DNA from: a virus
Length of the DNA stretch: 54,744 nucleotides
Virus record (IMG/VR): IMGVR_UViG_3300028573_000021
Location: 1-54,744 of that record
Direction: 5' to 3' (one strand)
Under the pieces are notes generated by a model, which did no database searches, was not told the DNA's origin, and was given only the letters and a program-made list of their open reading frames with translations. Each line of letters opens with the position of its first letter. The first letter of the stretch is position 1. Positions 31,515-40,288 of this stretch are shown one piece after another. The translations under genes and the position numbers were made by a program.

Positions 31515-33088
31515 GACATCAGCCACGCGTCGTTGCGGCCCGGCACGACCATCGGCGGACGCCATTCCTCAACCGGCGGCAGGCCGGCGACCTCGGCCTT
31601 GTTTCGGCGGATCGATGCGGCGCGCCGATGCCATGCCATCACAATTGCGTCCCCGTCATCGGTTGAACCGCCCGTCCGCTTGCGAATTTCATCCTTGTCT
31701 TCGATCAGTATATCAGTCCCCCGCACAAGGTAGCGAGCCGTGGTCAACTGCGCCAGCAATCGCGGATCGGGCGGTAGGCAAATCCCCTCGCCGCTGTCGG
31801 GGTTGAGCGCCTCGCGAAACCGCCAATACATCTCTGCCCGCAGGTTTCGAAACCCGAGCTTGCCGTCCTTCGCCTTGTGCTCCGACTTGCGGCTGAACAC
31901 GAGTGCCGCCGCGCTGATGCCATGCTGGTGCTTCAGGTGCGACACAACACCGGTCCCCCATCCGCCCGTGCCGTCGACGGAAATATCCGCCTCGTCCCGC
32001 CGCGTTTGCACCAGCAACGCCGCGTGCTGCGACGGATCGTCCATCGCCACGCCTTTGCGTTTGATGATCGGCGCGAACCAAGCGTCCTCATGCAACGCCG
32101 CAATCGTCGTGTCGTCCGAGCCGCCCATTGCCACGTCCATCGCGAGCGCGATCATGGTCCGGTGCTTTTCGGGCGCGGCCCGCCAGCGGGACTGAGCGGC
32201 TTTCACCCACGCAGTCGGGATGACCTGCCACTCGTGATCCTCTCGGCCGGCGAGGAAATCGCCATACAGCAACTGCGACCGCAACGGCTCCGGCATGTTC
32301 TCCAGGCGCGACCGATAGCCGGTATCCTTGAGGTACGGATTGCTGTCCAGCTTAGCCGGGATGAACGTGCGGCTTTCGTGGGTGTATTTCTCGCCGTCGA
32401 CCACAGTCGCGCCAGGCCCGTTCACCCAACGCGTGCGCTGCTGCACCGTGATGCACCAGCGAAGCTCGCCCGGTCGCGCTGGATTGGGATAATCCGGGTT
32501 GAGCCAGGGGGCGAACCACTCCATCAGCCATTCGCCCTCACCACCCATCGGCGGGTTTGTGGCAATGACGACGCGCTTGCGCACTTTCGGATCGGTCGAC
32601 CGCAGCCAGCCGCACACATAGGATACCTTGTCGGCCGACAACTGCGCGCCCTCGTCAAACCCGATGAAGTCGTGCGGGCGGCCCTGCCATGTGAACTCCG
32701 CACCGGGCTTGTCCAGCGCGCCGAACTCGAGCATCCGGCCCTTGGACTTGTAAACCATATCCTGGCCGTTGTAGCCGTCGCGGGTCTTGACGATTTCAAT
32801 CAGCCGGTCCTCTGCGCCGCGCAAGTCGACATACGCGCGCCTGAAAATCACCGATCTCCGCTGCGTCGTCAGCGCCAGCCCGAGAAGCAATTCAGTCTTG
32901 CCGCCACCGGCCGCGCCGCCATACAGGAGCACGTCGGCATTCGAGATATACGCCTGCGCCTGCGGCCCGGGGTTGGGCAGCCACGCCTGGCGGAGCTTAT
33001 GCTCAGCGATGCGGGCGAGCTCCTTCCGCCGCGCCGGGTCCATTCCCGCGATCAGGTTCTCCAGATCGGCGAGGAGGTCGCCGCTCAT
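31511..33088 (-). CDS. Terminase large subunit
   Basis: A 525-aa protein starting at 33088 (ATGA). ATPase: Walker A GGAAGGGKT (residues 57-65), then RGAEDRLIEIVKTRDGYNGQ, and Walker B with DFIGFDEGAQL. RNase H-like nuclease: IALAMDVAMGGSDDTTIAAL, ISVDGTGGWGTGVVSH, and DDGDAIVMAWHRR. It drives packaging at the portal and cuts the DNA. Unlike in P22, the small terminase gene lies about 9 kb away, beyond the fibre cassette. Confidence 0.95.
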   Translation of the reverse strand: MSGDLLADLENLIAGMDPARRKELARIAEHKLRQAWLPNPGPQAQAYISNADVLLYGGAAGGGKTELLLGLALTTQRRSVIFRRAYVDLRGAEDRLIEIVKTRDGYNGQDMVYKSKGRMLEFGALDKPGAEFTWQGRPHDFIGFDEGAQLSADKVSYVCGWLRSTDPKVRKRVVIATNPPMGGEGEWLMEWFAPWLNPDYPNPARPGELRWCITVQQRTRWVNGPGATVVDGEKYTHESRTFIPAKLDSNPYLKDTGYRSRLENMPEPLRSQLLYGDFLAGREDHEWQVIPTAWVKAAQSRWRAAPEKHRTMIALAMDVAMGGSDDTTIAALHEDAWFAPIIKRKGVAMDDPSQHAALLVQTRRDEADISVDGTGGWGTGVVSHLKHQHGISAAALVFSRKSEHKAKDGKLGFRNLRAEMYWRFREALNPDSGEGICLPPDPRLLAQLTTARYLVRGTDILIEDKDEIRKRTGGSTDDGDAIVMAWHRRAASIRRNKAEVAGLPPVEEWRPPMVVPGRNDAWLMS

Positions 33089-33894
33089 TTGCCCATCGCC
33101 GTCAGTTTGTTGAACGATTGCCGTATCTGCCCGAACGTGCCCACAGCGATATCGACCGAGTAGAATGTCTTCCCGGCCGGCGAGGGCTTCGCGCCGTGCC
33201 ACACGGACCACTTCGCGACCGAACCATAGTAGCCAATCGCATACGTTGTCGCCGGGTCGGAAGATCGGATGCCCATCGTGCGCGATCCGTTCGTGATCGC
33301 AATCGGGACCGTCTTTGCGGCCATCGCTGGGGGCGGCTGCGGCTCAAGATGCCAGCCGGTCGGCGTCATGGTGTAAAACCACTTGAACGTCGCGGGCATG
33401 TACCCGGTCAGCGCCTCAAGCGCCATCTGCGAGTGCGCACCGGGCGAGTTCAGCGTCACGTCCACATGCACCACATTCGGCAGACCCTGCCAATTCATCG
33501 TGTAGGTCTGGTCAACTAGCGTATCGGACAGGACGCGGCCCTGGAATGGTTTCCAATACGCCATCTGCGTCTCGACACTGTATGCGCCTGGCGCGGTATG
33601 AGCCGACTTGACGACGCTGCTAGACAGGCCCGCGTCGGCGGCCGAGCCCGCCTGTGTCGGGTTCTCCGCCTCGCCCAGCCCGTCCCACTGCACCGCCGTC
33701 TGCATCTCGCGCCCGTGGTCGGTGGCGTCGAGGAACTGGACCCCGGCATAGGTCAGGGAGAAAACCGCGCCGCCGTACCGCGACGATGCCGTGATTTTGA
33801 TCTGGTTTGCGCCTCCGCTCGTGGCCTGCCAGAGCGTTTCGGCCGATGCGGGCGTGGCGAGCGCCAGCGCAAGGATGACTGCGATAATCCTCAC
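33085..33894 (-). CDS. Secreted beta-rich protein of the fibre cassette
   Basis: A 269-aa protein starting at GTG 33894 (GTGA overlap). A signal peptide (VRIIAVILALALATPASA) precedes ETLWQATSGGANQI. The mature part has FSLTYAGVQFLDATDHGREM, then AVQWDGLGEAENPTQAGSAA, a pattern I associate with secreted bacterial proteins of unknown function. It may be carbohydrate-related. No catalytic motif is certain. It is coupled to terL downstream. Confidence 0.6.
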   Translation of the reverse strand: MRIIAVILALALATPASAETLWQATSGGANQIKITASSRYGGAVFSLTYAGVQFLDATDHGREMQTAVQWDGLGEAENPTQAGSAADAGLSSSVVKSAHTAPGAYSVETQMAYWKPFQGRVLSDTLVDQTYTMNWQGLPNVVHVDVTLNSPGAHSQMALEALTGYMPATFKWFYTMTPTGWHLEPQPPPAMAAKTVPIAITNGSRTMGIRSSDPATTYAIGYYGSVAKWSVWHGAKPSPAGKTFYSVDIAVGTFGQIRQSFNKLTAMGK

Positions 33895-34307
33895 GGCACC
33901 CATGCCCCGAACGGATAGTCGGCCCCCTCCCACACTGGCGAAAACCGCAAATCTTGCAGCAACGCCAGCGATACGTTCGACTTGACCACCATTCCCGACG
34001 TGCGCGCCGATGCCTTGTCCCGGTTAACGCATACCTGCACCGCCGCGTGGTTGATGAGCGCAGCCGGCAGGTTCTCGCCGGAGACGGTGAAAAACCTCCC
34101 CGGCAGAAACGTGTGCGTCACGGTCGGGTTGCCGTCTGCATCCGTGCCGGCAACGTCCTGGCTGGCGCGCCACACCTGCACCTGCCCCACGACGTGATCT
34201 GCCATGAACTGGCGTACACCCTGATCGTCCAACTGCGTGTGCGCGAGGGCTTGCGCGTCCGCGAGCGCAGCTGCGAGCGAAGCGAACTTGAGGAAACAGT
34301 CTATCAT
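33891..34307 (-). CDS. Unknown protein within the fibre cassette (no signal peptide)
   Basis: A 138-aa protein, MIDCFLKFASLAAALADAQA, with GQVQVWRASQDVAGTDADGN and TFLPGRFFTVSGENLPAALI. The opening is helical and the remainder appears beta-structured. Unlike its neighbours it lacks a signal peptide. ATGA overlaps on both sides. Possibly a fibre chaperone or accessory, by position only. Confidence 0.55.
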   Translation of the reverse strand: MIDCFLKFASLAAALADAQALAHTQLDDQGVRQFMADHVVGQVQVWRASQDVAGTDADGNPTVTHTFLPGRFFTVSGENLPAALINHAAVQVCVNRDKASARTSGMVVKSNVSLALLQDLRFSPVWEGADYPFGAWVP

Positions 34308-35695
34308 GGCGTCGTCCCCGCGATGAGGCCGGCATTACTGATGCGCGTCGATGCCCAGATGGCGAGTTCTGTGATGTAGCCGTCGAATGGCTGCGTCGCG
34401 GTTTGAGCGCCAGCGCCGACATCTATTTGGGTGGGCGCCGCTGGAAGCGAAGCCGCTGCCGCCGTGACGACCGCCGCGCCGTTCAGGCTGAGAGCCTGAT
34501 CCCCGGCCGCGAATGCGCCGGCAAGCTTGAACGACGCAGACTGAGCGATGACTGCAACCGAAGTGCCGGTCGTCGCTGACCCGCTGAAGACGATCAGTAT
34601 TCCTGCGTTTCCCGTGCCCGAAATGCGGCGCAACCCGACGCGGTTGTTGGTGCTGCCATCATCGATTGTCACGATACCCTGTTGATTGGCGTAAGACGTG
34701 GGCGCGGTTGGAATGGCGTTCACATAAAGCGAATATGCTTTCCCGAGGACAGGAAACGTCGTCACCGTCACCACATCCGCCGCCCGCGTCGCCGCTGCGC
34801 TGGTCGTGCGGATCGGAGACGTGGCGAACGCGCCTAGCTCTAGCTGTGGCCAGCCGATGCGGATGGTGAAATTGATCGCCGACGTATTGTTCACCACAAA
34901 CGTCAGATTTGGCGTGGCGAATGCCGTCGTTGCCCCACCAGAAAGCGTCGGAGTCCAGGTAAACCGGGTCAACGTCGCATTGACGGATGAAACGATATTT
35001 GATCCGTCGTCGTTCTGGACCAGCGTCCCGGTATTGGTTCGTTCGGACACGCGCTGGACAAACGATGTGACGTTGGTGAAATCCCCGCCCACCAACGCAA
35101 GGAATACGCTTTGGGTCCACGTTTGCCCGGTAGTTGCGGCGATGGTCGTATTGTTGTCCATCGCTATACCAATCGCAGTTCCGGCTGACGTCCCGGAAAT
35201 CTGGATGTCGATATAGTCGATGCCGTTTTGTGTGCCTGTCCCGACGATCGTTTGTGTCAGGCCGCTCAAGGTGAGCGCCTGCCAGAAGTTCGGCCGCGTC
35301 CCCGGCGTGCCCGCCACCGCGCCCTGCATCGAGTTGTTGCGGATGCTGTTCGTCCGCGACTCCTCGATCAGCGCGCCCTTGTTCGTGACCCGCAGTTGTC
35401 CCGATGTGAACGGATACCAAGTGCCGGAATTGTCATCCTCATACGCCGTCGACGCGCGCGACACGGTGAGGAACGATTGCGGGCTGCCCGATCCAAGCCC
35501 CTGCTGCCACGCGCGCCCGTTCGCGAACTGCAGTGCCGGGCTCGGCGTCGCGCCAAACTTGCCGTAGCTCGATTGCACCCATCCCGGCACCTGCGAGGAC
35601 AGGAGCGCCCGGCGCGGGCCGACATCCGCGCCGGCAAGCGCCAGAACCGCCGCAAGCCAGAGGACGATCAGCCCTACAAGGCGCGGGAATTTCAT
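34304..35695 (-). CDS. Fibre/adhesin-like protein with signal peptide
   Basis: A 463-aa protein. The signal peptide MKFPRLVGLIVLWLAAVLAL ends near AGA-DVGPRR. The middle, FLTVSRASTAYEDDNSGTWY with GALIEESRTNSIRNNS, is the hallmark of phage fibre/head-spike domains. The C-terminal part (FKLAGAFAAGDQALSLNGAA, then FDGYITELAIWASTRIS) resembles a concanavalin/LamG-like carbohydrate-binding domain. Probably an adhesin, but the export signal is unusual. Confidence 0.7.
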   Translation of the reverse strand: MKFPRLVGLIVLWLAAVLALAGADVGPRRALLSSQVPGWVQSSYGKFGATPSPALQFANGRAWQQGLGSGSPQSFLTVSRASTAYEDDNSGTWYPFTSGQLRVTNKGALIEESRTNSIRNNSMQGAVAGTPGTRPNFWQALTLSGLTQTIVGTGTQNGIDYIDIQISGTSAGTAIGIAMDNNTTIAATTGQTWTQSVFLALVGGDFTNVTSFVQRVSERTNTGTLVQNDDGSNIVSSVNATLTRFTWTPTLSGGATTAFATPNLTFVVNNTSAINFTIRIGWPQLELGAFATSPIRTTSAAATRAADVVTVTTFPVLGKAYSLYVNAIPTAPTSYANQQGIVTIDDGSTNNRVGLRRISGTGNAGILIVFSGSATTGTSVAVIAQSASFKLAGAFAAGDQALSLNGAAVVTAAAASLPAAPTQIDVGAGAQTATQPFDGYITELAIWASTRISNAGLIAGTTP

Positions 35696-35698
35696 CGA

Positions 35699-36487
35699 CT
35701 AGAGATCCTGCAAGATTTTGATGCAAACCTGAACGTCAGTCGTCGAACCGAACTGGTTCGTCAATGACGCATTGCTGAGCAAGATGCCGTACAGCGTTGT
35801 CGCGGCAGGAGCCAGCGGCTCGCCGAGGCCGTTCGAGTAGGCCGCCGTCATCGTCCCGAGGCCGGAGTACGCGGACAAAGACACCGGGCCGCGCACCGCG
35901 AACACGTCGGCCGCGTTAATGTTTGCCGCCGCCGCATCCGTCCATGTCGTGTTACTTGGATTGCTGATGAACGGGATAAACGTAAACCCGGACGTTTCGA
36001 CCTTCTTGATGTCGACCTCGACGCCTTGGAGAATGCCCGTCCCGGTCGACGTGAAGGCGTTCGAGAACGTCAACAGCCCGCCGACGACGTAATTCGTACC
36101 GTAGCTGTTCGAGGCCGTAACGGTCGGCGTGGCACAAACGGAGACAGTCTTGCCTCCGACGTTGCCGATGTTCGCTGATCCGGCGACAAGCCCAACCGTG
36201 CTGTCATTCGAAACGGTGACGCGCGGAATGCCCGCCCCGCCCGTTCCAGTGCCAGTAACGACATTCGATCCGCCGAACTGCGATACGTTTACCGCGTTGC
36301 CGCCCGACGCGAACGTGACCGGTAAGTTGCCCGAACTGTCCGGCGCCGCACAGTGGGTGGGCGACCCCGGATCGCACACGGCGACGTAGCTGTTGATCAC
36401 ACCCGGAGCTGCAGCCCAGGCGACGGCCGCAGCGATCACCACCCCGAGGAGGCCGAGCACCGGCCAGAGTTTTCGCGCCAGTTTCAT
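35699..36487 (-). CDS. Secreted fibre-region protein
   Basis: A 262-aa protein with a signal peptide (RKLWPVLGLLGVVIAAAVAW). The mature part begins APGVINSYVAVCDPGSPTHC and has Gly/Thr/Asn-rich beta segments (NAVNVSQFGGSNVVTGTGTG), ending TDVQVCIKILQDL. Composition and position fit a fibre or adhesin. It has several cysteines, unusual for cytoplasmically assembled fibres and consistent with export. Confidence 0.6.
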   Translation of the reverse strand: MKLARKLWPVLGLLGVVIAAAVAWAAAPGVINSYVAVCDPGSPTHCAAPDSSGNLPVTFASGGNAVNVSQFGGSNVVTGTGTGGAGIPRVTVSNDSTVGLVAGSANIGNVGGKTVSVCATPTVTASNSYGTNYVVGGLLTFSNAFTSTGTGILQGVEVDIKKVETSGFTFIPFISNPSNTTWTDAAAANINAADVFAVRGPVSLSAYSGLGTMTAAYSNGLGEPLAPAATTLYGILLSNASLTNQFGSTTDVQVCIKILQDL

Positions 36488-36510
36488 CGGTCACTCCATT
36501 CTGTAATGCA

Positions 36511-36550
36511 GCGGGCGGCGGATGGGATGATGGGGTCTACCGCCGCCCGC
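36511..36550 (-). other. Intergenic hairpin
   Basis: Perfect 11-bp inverted repeat GCGGGCGGCGG (36511-36521) and CCGCCGCCCGC (36540-36550) with an 18-nt loop, between two secreted-protein genes. No T-run follows on the minus strand, so it could be an attenuator, a processing site or mRNA-stabilising structure rather than a simple terminator. Confidence 0.6.
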
Positions 36551-36587
36551 GCCTTCCGCAGCCGTGTGGTACCAGCCGCAGGTTCAG

Positions 36588-37631
36588 TTATCCGCCCGAC
36601 CGGGCGACGCAAACATAGTCGGCAAGATTGCCCGACGTGGACGTCTGCGTCAGGGTCAGCGCCGTATTGCTCACCGTGTAGGACTGCGAGGCCAGCGGCG
36701 TCGCCCGCCAGGTCACGAGACAGATCGGCGCTGTGACGAATGCGTATGCCGCGCCTGTCGTCGCAAACGTCAGCACGCAACCGGTCGCGGTCGTGCCCAT
36801 CGTCACGGTTCCGGCCGTGTTCGACCCGACAACAGTCGGCGATCCGCCGCCGCACGACGTGAGGACAGGCGGAACCGCTCCGCCGCCGATGTGAGCCTCA
36901 CCCGCGTTGATGATGCCAGAGCCCTTCGGCGTCAGAGCCAGCGCGATATTCGTATCGGTCCCGACCGCCGAGACAGTGACCGTGCCGGGGGTGCCCGTGA
37001 CGCCGCCCGCAATGTTGACCTGATCGACCTGAGACGCGGCAGTCGTGACCTTCAGCGACGAGGTTGCGGCAGTCGTGCCACCGACCGAAACGGTCCCGGT
37101 CCCGGTGACGCCGACTTCAAGCCCGAGATTGCTGTCCGCGCCCGACCCACCGCTGCTGATGGTCGGCACGGTTCCGGTCGCCTTGCCAGTCACGACGACA
37201 TGGTTGACCGCGCTCGCCGTGGTCGGAGCCTCGAGACTGGCCGTCGCGCAAGTCGTGCCGCCAAGGCAGGCGCCACCAGTGCCCTTGCCGGCCATAACGA
37301 TACCGATGTTCGTATCGGCACTCGCGCCACCAACGGTCTGCGTCGGCTCCACACCGGTTGCGCCAGCCGTGAGGACCATGGCGTTGACGTTGGGAGCCGC
37401 GCCGCCGATCGTCTGCGGGCTGCCGACAGGCGTGGTCCCGGCCGCTTGGTCAATCAGCGTATTCGTCGCCGTGACCATGACGTTGAGGTCAGTGCCGTCG
37501 ATCAGGCGATAGCCCGGCAGAAACGCCGCCCCGGTGGAAAAGCTCATGTGCGCGGCGAGGGCCACGCCCCCGACCATCGCAATAGCGAGCGCCGCAAGGC
37601 CGGCGCGACTGAAAAGACGAGAGATGTTCAT
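36588..37631 (-). CDS. Secreted repetitive fibre-like protein
   Basis: A 347-aa protein with a signal peptide (FSRAGLAALAIAMVGGVALA). The mature part has degenerate beta repeats: ADTNIGIVMAGKGTG, ADSNLGLEVGVTGTG and TDTNIALALTPKGSGIINAG. Such DTNIxLxLxPKG repeats are typical of phage fibre shafts. The C-terminus has cysteine pairs and ends NLADYVCVARSGG. Likely an exported fibre. Confidence 0.68.
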   Translation of the reverse strand: MNISRLFSRAGLAALAIAMVGGVALAAHMSFSTGAAFLPGYRLIDGTDLNVMVTATNTLIDQAAGTTPVGSPQTIGGAAPNVNAMVLTAGATGVEPTQTVGGASADTNIGIVMAGKGTGGACLGGTTCATASLEAPTTASAVNHVVVTGKATGTVPTISSGGSGADSNLGLEVGVTGTGTVSVGGTTAATSSLKVTTAASQVDQVNIAGGVTGTPGTVTVSAVGTDTNIALALTPKGSGIINAGEAHIGGGAVPPVLTSCGGGSPTVVGSNTAGTVTMGTTATGCVLTFATTGAAYAFVTAPICLVTWRATPLASQSYTVSNTALTLTQTSTSGNLADYVCVARSGG

Positions 37632-37656
37632 GGCGTCAGCCTCTTGGGTTTGGGAG

Positions 37657-37721
37657 GGACGGCGGCAAGGGGAGGAAACTCACCGCCGTCCCGATCGTGG
37701 CCTAGGGAGGAAGCTTAGGCC
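37657..37721 (-). other. Two intergenic hairpins
   Basis: GGGACGGCGG (37657-37666) pairs with CCGCCGTCCC (37683-37692), a perfect 10-bp stem. GGCCTA (37699-37704) pairs with TAGGCC (37716-37721). Both lie just after the fibre gene at 37728 and before the one at 36588, as seen also at 36511. They may act as partial terminators or processing sites between the secreted-protein genes. Confidence 0.55.
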
Positions 37722-37727
37722 GCCGAA

Positions 37728-38963
37728 TTACAGGTCCGAACTCAGCTTGATCACGCCAGAGCCGCCATTGTCGATCAGCGCGGTCGCGTTGCCGGCGGTC
37801 AGGTTCGCCGACACGGTGCAATCGACCGTGATGCTGTTCGTGGTGCCCGACGAAGTGACGGTGCCGAGCGCCGTGCAAGCCTGCGCCGTGCCGTCCGACT
37901 TGGCCGCCGCAAAACCCGCCGTGTAGGTGCCGGTCGGCGCGGCCCGCATCGTCACAGGAAGCTTGACGAAGATGCGCGCGTTCGTGGTCGTGGTCGCCTC
38001 GCCGGTCGCCCGCATCGGGCCGGCGGCACCCTCATCGAACTCGATGTAGTAGCGCTGGGCGCGGAGGGTTTCGAGTTCGATCGGCAGCCGCTGATAGCCC
38101 GGTCCCAGAGTGGGCTGGCCGTTCAGGGCCGACGCGGACAGGATCGTCTTGGTGAGCGTCACACCCGCCAGTTCGAGCCAGTCATTCGCACCGGCAGTGC
38201 CCACCGGAGTGTAGCAGAACTTGACGCCGATCTGCTTGGCCGTCGCCGGAACCGCCACCGCGACGGTATAGCGAGTCCAGGTCGTGCTGATCGCCGTGTT
38301 GGCCTGGTACGTGTTCGCGTATCCGGTCCATCCGCCGGCAAACAGGTTCGTGGTCGAACCGTCGACGCCGGTCCCGGTCGCGATCGTGACCTGCACGTTG
38401 TTCGACGCGGCGGAGAAGTTCGCGCCGGCCAGAGCGTGGAACGAGAGAACCGCAGTCCCACTCTGGAACTGATAGCTGTCGGCACTCTCGATCGTCTGTG
38501 CCATGCAGATCGCGTTGATGTCCGCGTTGCTGGACTTGCGCTGGAACCGCAGCGACGCCCCGTAGCCGGCAGTCACGTCGGTGGAGCCCGTCTGGCGCGA
38601 CACGTTGATTGCCGAACCGGCCGCACCGAGGTTCGCCCACCGGTCGGCCCAGTAGGTGACCGTGCTGCTGATGTCGCCCGAGGTGCCGGTGCCGCGCTGC
38701 CATGGGCAGGTGCCGAAGTCGCCGCACACCAGCACGTTGTTCACCGCCGCAGCCGACGACTGCATCTGCGCCGTGGTGATGTACTCGGTCGCCGGATTGA
38801 TGCCCTGCGACGCCTGCGTGTCGGCCGGCATGCTTTCGAGCCCGGTCAGCGGCAGGGTCGCGGTCGGAAGCCCGTAGAACAGGCCGATGGCCGACGCCTG
38901 CGAGACGGCAGCCAGAGACAGAAGCGCCGCCACCGCGACAGCGCCGAAATGACGGAGTTTCAT
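37728..38963 (-). CDS. Fibre-like protein with signal peptide and carbohydrate-binding-type domain
   Basis: A 411-aa protein with a signal peptide (VAVAALLSLAAVSQASA). Then LTGLESMPADTQASQGINPA, an N-terminal motif common in phage structural proteins, and NNVLVCGDFGTCPWQRGTGT with YWADRWANLGAAGSAINVSR. This resembles CBM-like fibre domains (the N-G-D-F-x-x-W-Q-R-G pattern). The C-terminal segment is beta-rich. Likely an adhesin. Confidence 0.7.
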   Translation of the reverse strand: MKLRHFGAVAVAALLSLAAVSQASAIGLFYGLPTATLPLTGLESMPADTQASQGINPATEYITTAQMQSSAAAVNNVLVCGDFGTCPWQRGTGTSGDISSTVTYWADRWANLGAAGSAINVSRQTGSTDVTAGYGASLRFQRKSSNADINAICMAQTIESADSYQFQSGTAVLSFHALAGANFSAASNNVQVTIATGTGVDGSTTNLFAGGWTGYANTYQANTAISTTWTRYTVAVAVPATAKQIGVKFCYTPVGTAGANDWLELAGVTLTKTILSASALNGQPTLGPGYQRLPIELETLRAQRYYIEFDEGAAGPMRATGEATTTTNARIFVKLPVTMRAAPTGTYTAGFAAAKSDGTAQACTALGTVTSSGTTNSITVDCTVSANLTAGNATALIDNGGSGVIKLSSDL

Positions 38964-38995
38964 GTGTGCTTGTCCTTGTTGGAGATCATCGACAC

Positions 38996-39349
38996 TCAGG
39001 CTTTCGGCTCGCGGCTCGACGCCTTGAACGGAGGCTCGCCGATGCCGGAACCGCCGCCGAATTGGGCCGCTGCCTCGCGGGCCGCCTTGGCGCGCTGCTC
39101 GGCCAGTTCCACCGCACTCGGCTGAGCCGGCTTCGGCGCATCGGCCGCCTCGCGCATCGCCTTGGCATGGGCCTCGGCCTCTTCGGCGACCTTCTGCAGC
39201 CGGGCGGCCTCGGCAGCCTCGTAACCGATGTCATGGTCGGCAGCCAGTTCGGCCGGAACCGGACCGTGCATCGAGTACCAGTGCCGGAGGTGCTTGCGCA
39301 GCACGTCCACCTGCGCCGCCAAGTCCTGAGTATCGAAGATTTTGGGCAA
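38996..39349 (-). CDS. Unknown helical protein
   Basis: A 117-aa protein, MPKIFDTQDLAAQVDVLRKH, with a long charged helix (EAAEAARLQKVAEEAEAHAK) likely to be a coiled coil and a Gly-rich tail. No signal peptide. It precedes the fibre gene at 38963 with a 32-bp gap and may be a structural or chaperone-type partner; this is positional only. Confidence 0.55.
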   Translation of the reverse strand: MPKIFDTQDLAAQVDVLRKHLRHWYSMHGPVPAELAADHDIGYEAAEAARLQKVAEEAEAHAKAMREAADAPKPAQPSAVELAEQRAKAAREAAAQFGGGSGIGEPPFKASSREPKA

Positions 39350-39387
39350 GGGAAACTCCAGTTCCGAGGTTCGAGGGTGAGGGCCGG

Positions 39388-39609
39388 TTATTTCCCGGCC
39401 ACGGCGTTCGACAGAGAGGACGAGGCGGCGTTGAGCTGATTGACCAGCGTTGCGATTTCGTTCTGCAGCGCACCGCCATTGGCGTACTGGATATCGCGCA
39501 ATGCCGCCACGACACCAGCGATCAGAGCAGCAGCCTTGGCCGTCGTGTCCGACCCGGCAATGATGCCGGTCTTCGTCTTCTCAACGTCGAGGACGGCAAC
39601 GCGGGCCAT
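39388..39609 (-). CDS. Unknown 73-aa Ala-rich protein
   Basis: MARVAVLDVEKTKTGIIAGS, then helical KAAALIAGVVAALRDIQYAN and LVNQLNAASSSLSNAVAGK, a heptad-like C-terminal pattern. The start at 39609 overlaps the stop of the upstream gene by one base. Possibly oligomeric; function unknown. Confidence 0.55.
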   Translation of the reverse strand: MARVAVLDVEKTKTGIIAGSDTTAKAAALIAGVVAALRDIQYANGGALQNEIATLVNQLNAASSSLSNAVAGK

Positions 39610-39812
39610 CAGTACATTTTCCCGCCGCGCTTCGGCGGGTGCTTGTCCCACGCGTCGAGACACTCGACGGCGCGCTTGGGATTGTGGGCCATGCCACCGC
39701 CCTTGCCGACGCTATCCATCGGCTTCGGCGGCAGACCGCCAGGGCCGTGCGGCGTGGTCGACTTGCCCTGAGACATCAGGTCTTTCGCGGCACCGGCCGG
39801 GGAATATTTCAT
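39609..39812 (-). CDS. Unknown 67-aa Gly/Lys/Pro-rich protein
   Basis: MKYSPAGAAKDLMSQGKSTT, with a Gly-rich centre (DSVGKGGGMAHNPKRAVECL) and a Lys-rich end. Start and end overlap the neighbouring genes by 1-4 bases. Similar small Gly-Lys proteins are scattered in phage virion operons with no known role. Confidence 0.5.
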   Translation of the reverse strand: MKYSPAGAAKDLMSQGKSTTPHGPGGLPPKPMDSVGKGGGMAHNPKRAVECLDAWDKHPPKRGGKMY

Positions 39813-40288
39813 CGCGGGCTCCTGTTGGCAGCGTCAAGCGTGTCCAGATAATCCGAGCGCGGCACGGACGACGACGCGGGCAAATCTGGGTAGGCATTAT
39901 CCATGCGCTCGTAGAAGGTCGCAAGCGCGTGCTTGATCGCGCGTCCATCCGACCGCTCCGACGCGAGAAATTCGGACGCGAGCATGTCGAGACGCGCATC
40001 GAACGAAAGCCCCGCCGTGGGATCGTCGACGGGCTCGCCGGTGACAAAACGGAAGTACCGATCGGCGGTCTCGTAAACGTTCGCGACAAGGCCGAGCTTG
40101 GCAACGTCGGCGGCCACGCGGAGGCACGATAGACGGGTGTCGCGGTCGGTCGCACGGCCGTCAGGCTCTGGCTCCGCCTCTCGCAAGTCGCGGAGAAAAT
40201 CCCGTCTCTCGTGAATGATCTTGTCGAGTTCTTCCCTGATCTGCCCCGCCACGCTCTTGCCGTTCATCATCCTCACCTGTGCTGACAT
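39809..40288 (-). CDS. Unknown 159-aa helical protein
   Basis: MSAQVRMMNGKSVAGQIREE, an acidic/basic helical N-terminal region (DKIIHERRDFLRDLREAEPE) and two further helical segments (VAADVAKLGLVANVYETADR). It contains no recognised domain. ATGA overlap with the next gene. It sits between the fibre cassette and the small terminase. Confidence 0.55.
   Translation of the reverse strand: MSAQVRMMNGKSVAGQIREELDKIIHERRDFLRDLREAEPEPDGRATDRDTRLSCLRVAADVAKLGLVANVYETADRYFRFVTGEPVDDPTAGLSFDARLDMLASEFLASERSDGRAIKHALATFYERMDNAYPDLPASSSVPRSDYLDTLDAANRSPR

Noticed and set aside
31877-33163. 428-codon open frame opposite the terminase gene
   Set aside because: Antisense shadow of terL; no domain recognised.
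36511-36550. Rho-independent terminator
   Set aside because: The stem is perfect but no T-run follows on the transcribed strand; kept only as an intergenic hairpin.
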